The notes: generated from the sequence alone by a model not told the origin. Shown: positions 51,648 to 63,874, counted from the stretch's first letter. The stretch is DNA of 64,000 nt from Aldehydirespirator sp965116665 (GCA_965116665.1 OZ220709.1:2294001-2358000); one strand, 5' to 3'. A program made the numbers and translations.

Positions 51648-54600
51648 TCAGCCATGGGCGGCGGCCATCACCGCGGCCACCTCGTCGGTGCCGGAGGCCC
51701 GGGCCTCCTCGGCGGCGAGCATCACCCGCTTGTAGTCGTTGGGCATGACCTTGACGAAGCTCCGAGAGGCCGAGGCCCAGTCGTCCAGCAGCCGGGCCGC
51801 CACCTCGCTGCCGGTCTCGTGGCGGTGGCGCTCCACCCGGTGGCGCAACCACACGAAGTCCTCGGCGTCGAGCGGCTCCAGCTCCACCATCTCGGGGTTG
51901 ACCCGGATGGGCAGCTTGCCCTTGGGGTCGTAGACGAAGGCGACTCCGCCCGACATCCCGGCCGCGAAGTTGCGGCCCACCGGGCCGAGCACCACGGTGC
52001 GCCCCCCGGTCATGTACTCGCAACCGTGGTCGCCCACGCCCTCGACGACCGCGGTGGCCCCGGAGTTGCGCACGCAGAACCGCTCCCCCACCAAGCCCCG
52101 CAGGTACATCTCGCCGCTGGTGGCCCCGTAGCCGATCACGTTGCCGGCGATGACGTTGTCCTCGGCGGTGAAGTTGGCGCCGGCCGGCGGCCTGATGACG
52201 ATGCGCCCGCCCGAGAGCCCCTTGCCGACATAGTCGTTGGCGTCCCCCTCGAGACGCAGCGTGATGCCCCGGGGCACGAAGGCGCCGAACGAGGTGCCCG
52301 CGGAGCCGGTGAAGCTGACCACGATGGTGTCGTCGGGCAGGCCGTCGGCTCCGTAGCGGCTGGTCACCTCGCTGCCGAGCAGGGTCCCCACGGTCCGGTT
52401 GACGTTGCGGATCGGGATGTCGATGGTCACCGGCCGGCCGTCGTCGAGCGCGCCCTCGGCCAGCTGGATGAGGGTCTGGTCCAGGGCCCGGTCGAGGCCG
52501 TGGTCCTGCTCGACCCTGCGGTGACGGACGGCGTCGGGAGCCAGCGGCGGGAGGTGCAGGATGGGCGAGAGGTCCAGGCCGCTCGCCTTCCAGTGGTCCA
52601 CGGCCTCGGTCGTGTCGAGCATCTCGACCTGCCCGACGGCCTCCTCGATGGTGCGGAATCCCAAGGACGCCAGCAGGGCCCGCACCTCCTCGGCGATGAA
52701 CTCGAAGAAGTTGACCACGAACTCGGGCTCCCCGGAGAACTTCTTGCGCAGCTCGGGGTTCTGGGTGGCCACGCCCACCGGGCAGGTGTCGAGGTGGCAG
52801 ACCCGCATCATGACGCAGCCCATCACCACCAGCGGCGCGGTGGCGAAACCGAACTCCTCGGCGCCCAGCAGCGCGGAGATCACCACGTCGCGGCCGGTCT
52901 TGAGCTGACCGTCGACCTGCACCACGATGCGGTCCCGCAGGTCGTTGAGCAGCAACGTCTGCTGGGTCTCGGCCAGACCCAGCTCCCAGGGCGCGCCGGC
53001 GTGCTTGATCGAGGTGAGCGGCGAGGCGCCGGTTCCGCCGTCGTGGCCGGAGATCAGCACCACATCGGCGTGGGCCTTCGACACGCCGGCGGCCACGGTG
53101 CCCACACCCACCTCGGCCACCAGCTTCACGTGGATGCGGGCCGCGGGGTTGGCGTTCTTGAGGTCGTGGATCAGCTGGGCCAGGTCCTCGATGGAGTAGA
53201 TGTCGTGGTGCGGCGGCGGGGAGATCAGCCCGACTCCGGGGGTGGAGTGGCGGGTCTTGGCGATCCACGGGTACACCTTGTGGCCCGGCAGCTGGCCGCC
53301 CTCGCCGGGCTTGGCTCCCTGGGCCATCTTGATCTGGATGTCGTCCGCGTTGACCAAGTACTCGCTGGTCACCCCGAACCGGCCCGACGCGGCCTGCTTC
53401 ACCGCGCTGCGGCGCAGGTCCCCGTTGGGGTCGCGGACGTAGCGGTCGGCGTCCTCGCCGCCCTCGCCGGTGTTGGACTTGCCTCCGATGCGGTTCATGG
53501 CGATGGCCAGGGTCTCGTGGGCCTCCTTGGAGATCGACCCGTAGCTCATGGCGCCGGTGGCGAACCGCTTGACGATCTCCGATACCGGCTCGACCTCCTC
53601 GATCGGGACCGGGGGCCGCACACCGGCGCGGAGCCGGAACAGACCCCGCAGCGTGCCGAGCCGGCTCGACTGGTCGTCGACGCGCCGGGTGTACTCCCGG
53701 AAGATGTCGAAGCGGCGCTCGCGGGTGGCGTGCTGCAGCTTGAACACGGTCTCGGGGTTGAACAGGTGGTACTCGCCCTCGCGCCGCCACTGGTACTCGC
53801 CGCCGGCCTCGATGGTGCGGTGGGCCCGGCGGGTCGGGTTGGCGCCGAAGGCCCGCTGGTGGCGCACCGCCACCGCGGCCGCGATCTCATCGATGCCGAT
53901 CCCGCCGAGGCGGCTCGCCGTGCCGGTGAAGTACTTGTCCACAAGCTCCGCCCCGAGCCCGATGGCCTCGAAGATCTGGGCGCCCGTGTAGGAGGCCACC
54001 GTCGAGATGCCCATCTTGGACATCACCTTGAGGATCCCCGCGCAGGCGGCCTTGATGAAGTTGCGATGGGCGGCCTCTACTCCCGCGGCCGGGTCGAGCC
54101 CGTGCAGCCCCTCAGACGCCATCTGGGTGATGGTCTCGAAGGCGAGGTAGGGGTTGACGGCGTTGGCGCCGAACCCGAGGTGCAGGCACAGATGGTGCAC
54201 CTCGCGGGCGTCGCCGGTCTCCGACACCAGACCCACCCTGGTGCGGGTCCGCTCCCGCACCAGATGCTGGTGGACGGCCGAGACTGCCAGCAGTGACGGG
54301 ATGGGAGCCATCCGCGGGTCGCTGCCCCGGTCCGACACCACCAGGATGTTGGCGCCGGCCGCGATGGCTTCGGAGGCCGCTTCGCACAGGCTGTCCAGCG
54401 CCCGGCTGAGGCCGTCGCCGCCGTCGGCGACCGCGAACAGGGCGGGCAGCACCTCGGTGCGGAAGTCCTGGAGCCCGCCAGGTCCGTCGATCTCAACCAG
54501 CCGGGCCAGTTCGGCGTCGGTGATCACGGGGCTGTCGAGATGCACGGTCCGGCACGACGACGGTTGCGGGTCGAAGAGGTTGCCCTCGGGGCCGACCCTC

Positions 54601-56261
54601 GCGTACAGCGACGTGACGAGTTCCTCGCGTATGGCGTCCAGCGGCGGGTTGGTCACCTGCGCGAACAGCTGCTTGAAGAAGTCGTAGATGGGCCGGTTGC
54701 GGTCCGACAGCACCGCCGGAGGTGTGTCGGTGCCCATCGAGCCCAGTGCCTCCTTGGCGTTGATGGCCATGGGCGCCAGCAGCAGCCGGTGCTCCTCGTG
54801 GGTGTGCCCGAACACCTGCTGGCGCTGGATCAGCGGACCCTCCTCACACCGCTGGATTTCACGGGCTGGCAGATCCTCGAGACTCACCAGGTTCTGGTCC
54901 AGCCACGGGCCGTAGGGGCGGCCCGCGGCGAGGCGGTCCTTGATCTCGTCGTCGCGCACGATGCGGCCCTCGGCGGTGTCGATCAGGAACATGCGCCCGG
55001 GTTGCAGCCGTCCCTTCTCCACCACCGAGCCCTGGGAAACGTCGATCACGCCCGTCTCGGAGGCCATCACCACCAGGTCGTCGTTGGTGACCAGATAGCG
55101 GGAGGGGCGCAGGCCGTTGCGATCCAGCACCGCGCCGATGACGGTGCCGTCGGTGAACGCGATCGAGGCGGGACCGTCCCACGGCTCCATGCGGGTGGCG
55201 TGGTACCGGTAGAACGCCTTGCGCCCGGCGCTCATCTCGGCGTGATGCTCCCACGGCTCGGGGATCATCATCAGCACCGCCTCGGCCATCGAGTAGCCGC
55301 CGAGAGTCAGCAGCTCGAGCACCTCGTCGAAGCCGGCGGTGTCGCTGGCGCCGGGAGTGCAGATCGGGAAGGCCCTCTCGATGCCCTCCAGATGGGGCGA
55401 CGACAGCAGGGTCTCGCGGGCCCGCATCCAGTTGCGGTTGCCGGCGATGGTGTTGATCTCGCCGTTGTGGGCGATCATGCGGTAGGGGTGGGCCAGCGGC
55501 CACGACGGGAAGGTGTTGGTCGAGAAGCGGGAGTGGATCAGCGCCAGCGCGCTCTCCACCCGCTCGTCCCGCAGGTCGGCGTAGAACGACGTGAGCTGGC
55601 GGGAGATGAGCATCCCCTTGTAGACGAGGGTCCGGGCACTGAGGCTCGGGAAGTACACGCCGGTGTGGGGCGGCGCGGCGTTGCCCATGGCCGCCTCGTC
55701 GTCCTCGGCCGCCGAGTAGCCGGCGCCGCCCGGCCCGATCTCGTGCTCGATGCGCTTGCGCACGACGTACACCCGCCGGTCCATCTCGATGCCTGCCAGG
55801 TCGTCGCCCGCGATGAACACCTGGCGGAAGCTCGGCATCGCGGCCCGCGAGCCCGGCCCCAGCACCGAGGTGTCGACGGGAACCTCCCGCCATCCGATGA
55901 CGTGCAGGCCCTCGGAGCGCACGATCCGCTCCACCTGCTCGGCGGCCTTCTCGGCGTCGTCGACCGCCGCCGGCAGGAAGCCGATCCCGGTGGCGTACTG
56001 CCCCGCCGGCGGCAGCTCATGGTCGACCACGTCTCGCAGGAAGCGGTCAGGTACCTGGATCAGGATGCCGGCGCCGTCGCCGGTGAGCGGGTCGGCGCCC
56101 AGCGCCCCCCGGTGCTCGAGGTTGCACAGCGCCTTGACCCCGAGGGCCACCACATCGTGGGATGCCTTGCCGCCTATGTTGCAGACGAAGCTGACGCCGC
56201 ACGAGTCGTGCTCGTTCTGCGGGTCGTAGAGGCCCTGGCGCTGGGCGGGGTCGGCAGCCAT
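51648..56261 (-). CDS. gltB: Glutamate synthase large subunit
   Basis: 1537 residues, full length. A 20-residue propeptide precedes Cys21 (HDSCGVSF), the N-terminal nucleophile of the glutaminase domain. The FMN-binding synthase domain has GAKPGEGGQLPG and SGHDGGTGASPL, the [3Fe-4S] cysteines are in CVMMRVCHLDTCPVG, and the C-terminal GXGXG beta-helix domain follows. The ATG at 56259-56261 has GAGGAGAC just upstream. The 146 bp between it and trkH hold nothing clear. Confidence 0.97.
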   Translation of the reverse strand: MAADPAQRQGLYDPQNEHDSCGVSFVCNIGGKASHDVVALGVKALCNLEHRGALGADPLTGDGAGILIQVPDRFLRDVVDHELPPAGQYATGIGFLPAAVDDAEKAAEQVERIVRSEGLHVIGWREVPVDTSVLGPGSRAAMPSFRQVFIAGDDLAGIEMDRRVYVVRKRIEHEIGPGGAGYSAAEDDEAAMGNAAPPHTGVYFPSLSARTLVYKGMLISRQLTSFYADLRDERVESALALIHSRFSTNTFPSWPLAHPYRMIAHNGEINTIAGNRNWMRARETLLSSPHLEGIERAFPICTPGASDTAGFDEVLELLTLGGYSMAEAVLMMIPEPWEHHAEMSAGRKAFYRYHATRMEPWDGPASIAFTDGTVIGAVLDRNGLRPSRYLVTNDDLVVMASETGVIDVSQGSVVEKGRLQPGRMFLIDTAEGRIVRDDEIKDRLAAGRPYGPWLDQNLVSLEDLPAREIQRCEEGPLIQRQQVFGHTHEEHRLLLAPMAINAKEALGSMGTDTPPAVLSDRNRPIYDFFKQLFAQVTNPPLDAIREELVTSLYARVGPEGNLFDPQPSSCRTVHLDSPVITDAELARLVEIDGPGGLQDFRTEVLPALFAVADGGDGLSRALDSLCEAASEAIAAGANILVVSDRGSDPRMAPIPSLLAVSAVHQHLVRERTRTRVGLVSETGDAREVHHLCLHLGFGANAVNPYLAFETITQMASEGLHGLDPAAGVEAAHRNFIKAACAGILKVMSKMGISTVASYTGAQIFEAIGLGAELVDKYFTGTASRLGGIGIDEIAAAVAVRHQRAFGANPTRRAHRTIEAGGEYQWRREGEYHLFNPETVFKLQHATRERRFDIFREYTRRVDDQSSRLGTLRGLFRLRAGVRPPVPIEEVEPVSEIVKRFATGAMSYGSISKEAHETLAIAMNRIGGKSNTGEGGEDADRYVRDPNGDLRRSAVKQAASGRFGVTSEYLVNADDIQIKMAQGAKPGEGGQLPGHKVYPWIAKTRHSTPGVGLISPPPHHDIYSIEDLAQLIHDLKNANPAARIHVKLVAEVGVGTVAAGVSKAHADVVLISGHDGGTGASPLTSIKHAGAPWELGLAETQQTLLLNDLRDRIVVQVDGQLKTGRDVVISALLGAEEFGFATAPLVVMGCVMMRVCHLDTCPVGVATQNPELRKKFSGEPEFVVNFFEFIAEEVRALLASLGFRTIEEAVGQVEMLDTTEAVDHWKASGLDLSPILHLPPLAPDAVRHRRVEQDHGLDRALDQTLIQLAEGALDDGRPVTIDIPIRNVNRTVGTLLGSEVTSRYGADGLPDDTIVVSFTGSAGTSFGAFVPRGITLRLEGDANDYVGKGLSGGRIVIRPPAGANFTAEDNVIAGNVIGYGATSGEMYLRGLVGERFCVRNSGATAVVEGVGDHGCEYMTGGRTVVLGPVGRNFAAGMSGGVAFVYDPKGKLPIRVNPEMVELEPLDAEDFVWLRHRVERHRHETGSEVAARLLDDWASASRSFVKVMPNDYKRVMLAAEEARASGTDEVAAVMAAAHG

Positions 56262-56407
56262 CGGTCTCCTCGCGGAGGCTGGATCGTCGTAGATGGCGTT
56301 TCCCGGGCGGATTTCGGTGCCCGAACCGCGGCTGGCACGGCAGCGGCAGGGACATCATTGGCCCGTCACCGCCAGAAACGCTTACACCAAGATAGCGAGG
56401 AACCCCG

Positions 56408-58024
56408 TCATTCGGTCAAGTCGAGACGGCGCGGCAGGTTCTGGAGGGAGAAACGACCGCGGCGCGCCGCCGCCCTGCCCCAGTCGGCCAGGTTCACGGC
56501 GGCCAGCAGTATCGGGAAGATCTCCAGACGGCCGATGACCATCAGCAGCGCCAGCACGAGCCTGGCCGGCTGGCTGAAGGCCACCGCATAGTTGGACGTG
56601 GGGCCGGCCTCGCCCAGGGCCGGTCCCATGTTCCCGAGAGCCGACACGACCGCCCCCAGTGCGGACTCGAGGTCGCCCTCGAGCGCGGTCACCGCCAGCA
56701 TCCCGCAGAGCACCAGCAGGAAGTGGAGCAGGAAGAACCCGGCCACCCGCGACACCACCCTCTCGCTAACGATCTCGCGCCCGAGACGGATCGGGATCAC
56801 CGCCCGGGGCGTCTGGGTGTGCTGCACACTGCGCAGCATCACCAGCCCGAGCACCCTCATCCGCATCACCTTGATGCCGCCCGAGGTCGAGCCGGTGCAG
56901 CCGCCCACCACCATCAGGAACAGCAGCACCAGCTGGGCTCCGGCCACCCACGTCACGTAGTCGCCGGGCGAGCCCGGTCCGGTGGCGTTGGACAGGCCGG
57001 TGCTGGTGCCCAGCGACACCACCGTGAACACCCCTGCCCGTATCGAGGAGCCCAGCGACAGGTGGTTCTCCAGCCACAGCAGCACCACGATGACGGTCGC
57101 GGCCAGGCCCAGCATCACCAGGTACGTGCGGAACTCGCTGTTGCGGTGATACGGCACTGTGCGGTTGGCCACCGCCCTCCAGTGCAGCGTGAAGCTGGTA
57201 CCGCCCAGGACCATGCACACGATGGTCACCGTCTCGACGGCCACGCTGTCGTAGTGGCCGATCGAGTCCGCGTACGGCGAGAAGCCCCCGGTGGCCGCGA
57301 CCGTGAAGGCGTGGGCCACCGCGTCGTAGATCGACGAGAAGCCGTCAGCCGCGAAGAAGGCCGCCGCGGCGCAGACGGTGAAGCCGATGTAGACCATCCA
57401 CAGCCGCCTGGCGGTCTCGCTCACCCTGGGGGTGAGGCGATCGGACGACGGTCCGGGTGCCTCCGCGGTGATCAGCTCCAGGCCGCCGACGCCGAGGAAC
57501 GGCAGCACCGCCACCGCCAGCACCACCACGCCCATACCGCCGTACCAATGGGTGAGCTGGCGGTACATCATCAGGCCGCGGCCGGGAGCCTCGAAGTCGG
57601 CCAGGACGGTGGAGCCGCTCGCCGAATAGCCCGATGCCGACTCGAACACGCTGTTGACGACCTGCTCGACGAAGCCGGCGCCACCAGTAGCGAACGTGCC
57701 GGCCAGAACGAAGGGCACCGCGCCCACGCAGGTGATGGCCACCCATGTCGACGCGACGGTGCTGAAGACGTGGCGTTTGCGGATCTCGCCGGGGCGGGTG
57801 AGGTACCACAGCAGGCCGCCGGCCGTGCCGGTCACCAGCCCGGAGACCGCCAGCGCGGCGGTGTCGCGCCCGGTGGTGAGCGCCTCCAGCAGCCCGCAGG
57901 CCAGCATCCCGACCGACATCGCAGCCAAGGCGATGCCGATGACATGCAGCGTCGTCGAGGCGAACTGGCCGCGCAGGGGCGCCCCCTCAGGGCCGGTCGC
58001 GGCGAGTAACGGGCGCCTAGCCAT
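56408..58024 (-). CDS. trkH: Trk potassium-uptake membrane subunit, copy 2
   Basis: 538 residues. The four half-pore loops of the selectivity filter are visible as SASGYSASGS, VAATGGFSPY, LGTSTGLSNA and LGNMGPALGE, each with the key Gly. It forms a K+ channel gated by cytoplasmic TrkA. Its start overlaps the end of the other trkH by 8 bp, completing a trkA-trkH-trkH operon. The two TrkH copies are only distantly alike, so they are not a recent duplication. Confidence 0.94.
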   Translation of the reverse strand: MARRPLLAATGPEGAPLRGQFASTTLHVIGIALAAMSVGMLACGLLEALTTGRDTAALAVSGLVTGTAGGLLWYLTRPGEIRKRHVFSTVASTWVAITCVGAVPFVLAGTFATGGAGFVEQVVNSVFESASGYSASGSTVLADFEAPGRGLMMYRQLTHWYGGMGVVVLAVAVLPFLGVGGLELITAEAPGPSSDRLTPRVSETARRLWMVYIGFTVCAAAAFFAADGFSSIYDAVAHAFTVAATGGFSPYADSIGHYDSVAVETVTIVCMVLGGTSFTLHWRAVANRTVPYHRNSEFRTYLVMLGLAATVIVVLLWLENHLSLGSSIRAGVFTVVSLGTSTGLSNATGPGSPGDYVTWVAGAQLVLLFLMVVGGCTGSTSGGIKVMRMRVLGLVMLRSVQHTQTPRAVIPIRLGREIVSERVVSRVAGFFLLHFLLVLCGMLAVTALEGDLESALGAVVSALGNMGPALGEAGPTSNYAVAFSQPARLVLALLMVIGRLEIFPILLAAVNLADWGRAAARRGRFSLQNLPRRLDLTE

Positions 58025-59621
58025 CGCCGTTGGCGAGTTCCGGATGCCGGTGGCGGCGCTGCTCGGCCCGGGCCACCAGGAAACGGGACCGCCGGACCGC
58101 CGACCGGTACCAGCGCAGCACCAGGCCCACGCCGGCCATGAGCGGCGGGATCGACATCCGGCCGGCCATCATCAGCGGCACCAGCGCCAGCCGGCCCGGC
58201 CGGCCCAGGCCCTCCAGGCGGCCGAAGGCACCGATCTCCCCCATAGCGGGGCCCACGGTGCTGACCGCGCTCACCGAGGCCCACAAGCTGCCGAGCAGCG
58301 ACACGCCCGAGATGCCCAGCAGCAGCACCCCCACCCCGACCAGCACGACCCAGGCGATCTGATGCCCGCCCAGCCGGTCGAGGGTGCGGCGCGACAGGGT
58401 ATCGCCGTCGCGCCTCACCAGGATCAGGGCGTACGGGTCGAGCTGGCGGCGCAGCTCTCCCCCGGCGGAACCCATCAGCAGACGAGCCCGCATGACCCTC
58501 ATCCCGCCTCCCGGCGAGCCCATCATCGTCCCGATTCCGGCCGCGACCAGCATTATCACCGTCGCCGAGGTCCCCCATACAGTCCAGTCGGCGATCGCGA
58601 ATCCCGTGGTGCTCATCATCGACACCGCCATGAAGCCGGCCTCTCCCCATCCGATGTCGCGGTGCACGGCCATGGCCGCGGTGGCCGCCGCGAGCAGCAG
58701 CACGAAGGTCCTGAGCTCCTGGGAGCGCCACAGGGGCCGGAGCCGGCCGCGGGCGATCCACCAGATCACGAAGATCCCTGCGCCCGCAACGAGCATCCCG
58801 GCCGCGGCGACCGCTTGGGTGGCGGCGCCGTAGGCGGCCAGCGAATCGGCCTGACCGGTGAACCCGCCGGTGGAGGCGGTGCCCAACCCGAGGACGACGG
58901 CCTCGGTCGGATCGAGGCCGGTCAGCAGGTAGGCCACCACGCAGGCCGCGGTGAAGCCGCCGTACAGCACCAGTACCCGGCGGGTCCCGACGGAGGCGTT
59001 GGGCACGAGGTCCAGCCCCCGACGGCCGGTGGTGTAGCCAATGAGCGCGGTGGAGCGCAGAACCACAGGCAGGGTCACGACCGCGATCAGGATCGCGGTC
59101 AGACCTCCCACCCAACTGGTGACCCCCCTGAACAGCAGCACGGTTCGCGACGCCTCACCGGCGTCGAGCAGGGTGACCGCGGTCGTGGTGAATCCGGCCG
59201 CGGATTCCACCAGGGCGTCGTCGAAGCTCCTCAGCGCGCCGGTGCCCGCGTAGACGGCCGCGCCGAACAGCACCAGCAGCGTCCACAGCAGGCCGATGCC
59301 GGCGAAGACCCGGCCTGCGGTGGCCCGCTGCGGCGACGTCACCCGCCGTCTCGCCACCGCGGCGACGACTGCACACACCGCCCCCACGCAGGCGAAGGCG
59401 ACGGCGTCGGCGTTGTCGTCACCGATGCCGGCCAGGCCGCAGAGCATGGTCGCCACACCAACGACGAGCCCGGCATCGACAACCGATGCGAGCGCCCAGG
59501 AGACGACCCGGGCCGGTGCCTTCTCGATCCTGCCGGCCAGCAGCGGGCGGGCACGACTGAGACGGCCCCGAAGCAGCCTGCCAGCAGCCAGGCGGCTCCC
59601 GGCGCCGCCTAGGTATCGCAC
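58017..59621 (-). CDS. trkH: Trk potassium-uptake membrane subunit, copy 1
   Basis: 534 residues. Pore loops read ESAAGFTTTAVT, GTASTGGFTGQ, MSTTGFAIADW and STVGPAMGEIG; all four Gly are kept though surrounding residues differ from the second copy. The basic N-terminus (GRLLRGRLSRARPLLAGR) precedes the first membrane segment. The GTG at 59619-59621 overlaps the trkA end by 13 bp. Possible outcomes are a TrkH homodimer of each type or a heterodimer. Confidence 0.93.
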   Translation of the reverse strand: MRYLGGAGSRLAAGRLLRGRLSRARPLLAGRIEKAPARVVSWALASVVDAGLVVGVATMLCGLAGIGDDNADAVAFACVGAVCAVVAAVARRRVTSPQRATAGRVFAGIGLLWTLLVLFGAAVYAGTGALRSFDDALVESAAGFTTTAVTLLDAGEASRTVLLFRGVTSWVGGLTAILIAVVTLPVVLRSTALIGYTTGRRGLDLVPNASVGTRRVLVLYGGFTAACVVAYLLTGLDPTEAVVLGLGTASTGGFTGQADSLAAYGAATQAVAAAGMLVAGAGIFVIWWIARGRLRPLWRSQELRTFVLLLAAATAAMAVHRDIGWGEAGFMAVSMMSTTGFAIADWTVWGTSATVIMLVAAGIGTMMGSPGGGMRVMRARLLMGSAGGELRRQLDPYALILVRRDGDTLSRRTLDRLGGHQIAWVVLVGVGVLLLGISGVSLLGSLWASVSAVSTVGPAMGEIGAFGRLEGLGRPGRLALVPLMMAGRMSIPPLMAGVGLVLRWYRSAVRRSRFLVARAEQRRHRHPELANGDG

Positions 59622-60961
59622 GTCAACAGCTGGTGGACCTCCCGCACCGAGTCCGGAGTGGCGAAGGCGACCACGTGGTCGCGGCCCCGCAGGCGGCTCC
59701 TGCCCCGGGCGATATGCGGTTTCCCGTCGCGCACGATGGCCCCGATGAGGATGCCCTTAGGCAGCTTCAGCTCCTTCACCAGAGAGTTGTCGGCCGGGCT
59801 TCCCTTCTCCACTTCGAGCTCGACCACCTCGGCGTCGGACTGCAGGAAGGTCGCCACCGCAGCCACATCGCCTCGCACGAAGCGCATGACGCCGTCGGCG
59901 GTGGCGGTGCGGGGCGACAGGGCCACATCCACGCCGGCCGAGTCGAGCAGCGACAGCAGGGCCAGCTTGTGCACCACCGCGATGGTCTCGGTAACGCCCA
60001 CGGACTTGGCGTAGAGGCAGGCCAGTATGTTGGCCTCGTCCTCGCCGGTCAGCGCGGCCACCGCGTCGAACCGGCCCAGGTCGGCCTCCTCCAGCAGGTC
60101 GGCGTCGGTGATGTCGCCCTCGAATACCTGCACCTCGGTCAAGTCCTCGGCCAGCTCCAGGGCCCGCTCGGCGTCGCGCTCGACGATCACCACCTCCACG
60201 CCGCGCGCCACCAGCCGGGCCGCGAGGATCTCGGCCGTATGGCCCCCGCCGAGCAGCATCACGTGTCGGGCCGTGCCGGTGCCCAGCCCGAGGAGTCTGG
60301 CCACCCTGCGGCGAGCCCCCCGCTTGCACACCACCCGCACCAGGTCGCCCTCCATCAACATGTAGTCGGCGCGGGGGATGTAGGTGGCGTCGCCCCGGGA
60401 GATCGATCCAACCATGAACTCCCAGTCGGGCTCGTACTCGGCCGCCAGGTCCGACAGGCGCCGGCCCACGATGGGGGCGTCAGCCTCGAGGCGGGCCCCG
60501 ATCACGATGGCCTCACCGTGGGCCATTACCAGGATCTCCGATGCCCCCGGGTAGTCGAGCAGGTTGAGGATCCGCTCCGCGGTCTGGCGGTCGGGATCTA
60601 TGACGAGGTCGGCCTGGAACGCTTGCAGCAACTCCGACGAGGCTCGGCTGCGCAGCTCTTCGGACTCGATGCGCACGATGGTCCTGTCCACGCCGTGCTG
60701 TTTGGCGATGAGCGACGCCACCAGGTTGACCTCGTCCTTGCTGGTGACCGACACCACCAGGTCGCAGTCGTCGATTCCGGCATCGGCGAGCACGCTGGGA
60801 TGGGTGCCGCTGCCCTCCACCGTGAGCACGTCCAGGTCGGCGGCCACCTGGCGGAGGCGGTTGGCGTCGGTGTCGACCACCGACACGTTGTGGCGCTCAT
60901 GGCTGAGGCGGGCGGCGACGTAGGAGCCGACCTCGCCGGCCCCCACGACGATGACATGCAC
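59609..60961 (-). CDS. trkA: Trk potassium-uptake regulatory subunit
   Basis: 450 residues with two RCK halves. The first Rossmann domain opens VIVVGAGEVGSYVAARL and the second VMLLGGGHTAEILAARL; each is followed by a TrkA-C domain. TrkA rings bind NAD(H) or ATP and open TrkH. The start is GTG at 60959-60961. It is the first gene of the potassium operon and serves both TrkH copies. Confidence 0.95.
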   Translation of the reverse strand: MHVIVVGAGEVGSYVAARLSHERHNVSVVDTDANRLRQVAADLDVLTVEGSGTHPSVLADAGIDDCDLVVSVTSKDEVNLVASLIAKQHGVDRTIVRIESEELRSRASSELLQAFQADLVIDPDRQTAERILNLLDYPGASEILVMAHGEAIVIGARLEADAPIVGRRLSDLAAEYEPDWEFMVGSISRGDATYIPRADYMLMEGDLVRVVCKRGARRRVARLLGLGTGTARHVMLLGGGHTAEILAARLVARGVEVVIVERDAERALELAEDLTEVQVFEGDITDADLLEEADLGRFDAVAALTGEDEANILACLYAKSVGVTETIAVVHKLALLSLLDSAGVDVALSPRTATADGVMRFVRGDVAAVATFLQSDAEVVELEVEKGSPADNSLVKELKLPKGILIGAIVRDGKPHIARGRSRLRGRDHVVAFATPDSVREVHQLLTCDT

Positions 60962-60999
60962 GGCTAATTTCTAGCGCCTCGGGCCGCTGCCGCGGCGTT

Positions 61000-61590
61000 T
61001 CAGGCGAGCCGGCCGCCCTCCGCGACGATGATGCCGGCATCGGTGACGACGGCGTCCAGCGGCATGTCCCACGGGTCCCGGGGGACCTCGCCGACCTGCT
61101 GGAACGAGTACGCGACCCCTGCGGTCACCGGCCGGGCCGAACCGGGGGGCACCGCAGCCAGGGCACGGTCGTAGAACCCTCCGCCCTGCCCCAGCCGGTG
61201 GCAGCTCCCGTCGAAGGCGGTGAGGGGCACCAGCACCACATCGTGGTCGGCGAAGGCCACCAACTCACCGTCGACCGGCTCGGGAATCCCGAACGACCCC
61301 GGCTCGAACGTCAGGCCCTCGTGCCAGGCCACGAACTCCAGGTCCTCACCTGCCACCCGGGGAACGGTGAACACCTCGGGCCGGTCCCCCTCCAGCAGTT
61401 CCTCAAGCGGGATCTCCCCCCTCACGGCCCGGTAGGCGGCCACCCGCTGGGCCCCGGCCACCGCCGGCAGCGATTCGATCCGGCGCGCCACCGCCGCCCC
61501 GGCGGCGGCCGCATCGGCCGGACTCAGCCCGGCCCTCCGGGCCCGCATGCCGGCCCGGAGCCGGGCCTTGGCCTCCGCCACTGAATCCAC
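61000..61590 (-). CDS. 5-formyltetrahydrofolate cyclo-ligase
   Basis: 196 residues. The C-terminal block LVPLTAFDGSCHRLGQGGGFYDRAL, with the Gly-rich phosphate loop, is diagnostic. It turns 5-formyl-THF into 5,10-methenyl-THF using ATP. The GTG at 61588-61590 has TACTCT six bases upstream, a probable leaderless start; the much longer frame to 63629 is a shadow of hppA. It is divergent from hppA with 53 bp between. Confidence 0.94.
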   Translation of the reverse strand: MDSVAEAKARLRAGMRARRAGLSPADAAAAGAAVARRIESLPAVAGAQRVAAYRAVRGEIPLEELLEGDRPEVFTVPRVAGEDLEFVAWHEGLTFEPGSFGIPEPVDGELVAFADHDVVLVPLTAFDGSCHRLGQGGGFYDRALAAVPPGSARPVTAGVAYSFQQVGEVPRDPWDMPLDAVVTDAGIIVAEGGRLA

Positions 61591-61596
61591 CGCCCA

Positions 61597-61602
61597 AGAG
61601 TA
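61597..61602 (-). promoter_or_regulatory. -10 box of a probable leaderless cyclo-ligase promoter
   Basis: TACTCT on the minus strand, six bases before the GTG at 61590, in the short divergent gap with hppA. Confidence 0.45.
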
Positions 61603-61643
61603 GGCTCGCTAGGTTCTACGCCTTCACTAAAGGGAGCAGACTC

Positions 61644-63752
<2,109 letters not shown>

Positions 63753-63796
63753 CGGCGAGGCAATTCCGGCCGGCGGGTCCTGTCACGGGCGCGGCC

Positions 63797-63816
63797 TGGC
63801 GCCGCAAGCGGCGCCA
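63797..63816. terminator. Hairpin between convergent hppA and alcohol dehydrogenase genes
   Basis: TGGCGCCG and CGGCGCCA pair around a CAAG loop, 44 bp after the hppA stop, in the gap between convergent genes. A short pyrimidine run (TTCC) follows. A bidirectional terminator is likely. Confidence 0.6.
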
Positions 63817-63874
63817 TTCCTTGCCCCCGTGCCACCCCCCGGCCTTGCTGGTCGCGGCTGCTCCGCGTTTCTCG

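Noticed and set aside
51654..54296. 880-codon plus-strand frame opposite gltB
   Set aside because: Shadow of gltB: no domain, biased composition, and gltB is complete on the other strand.
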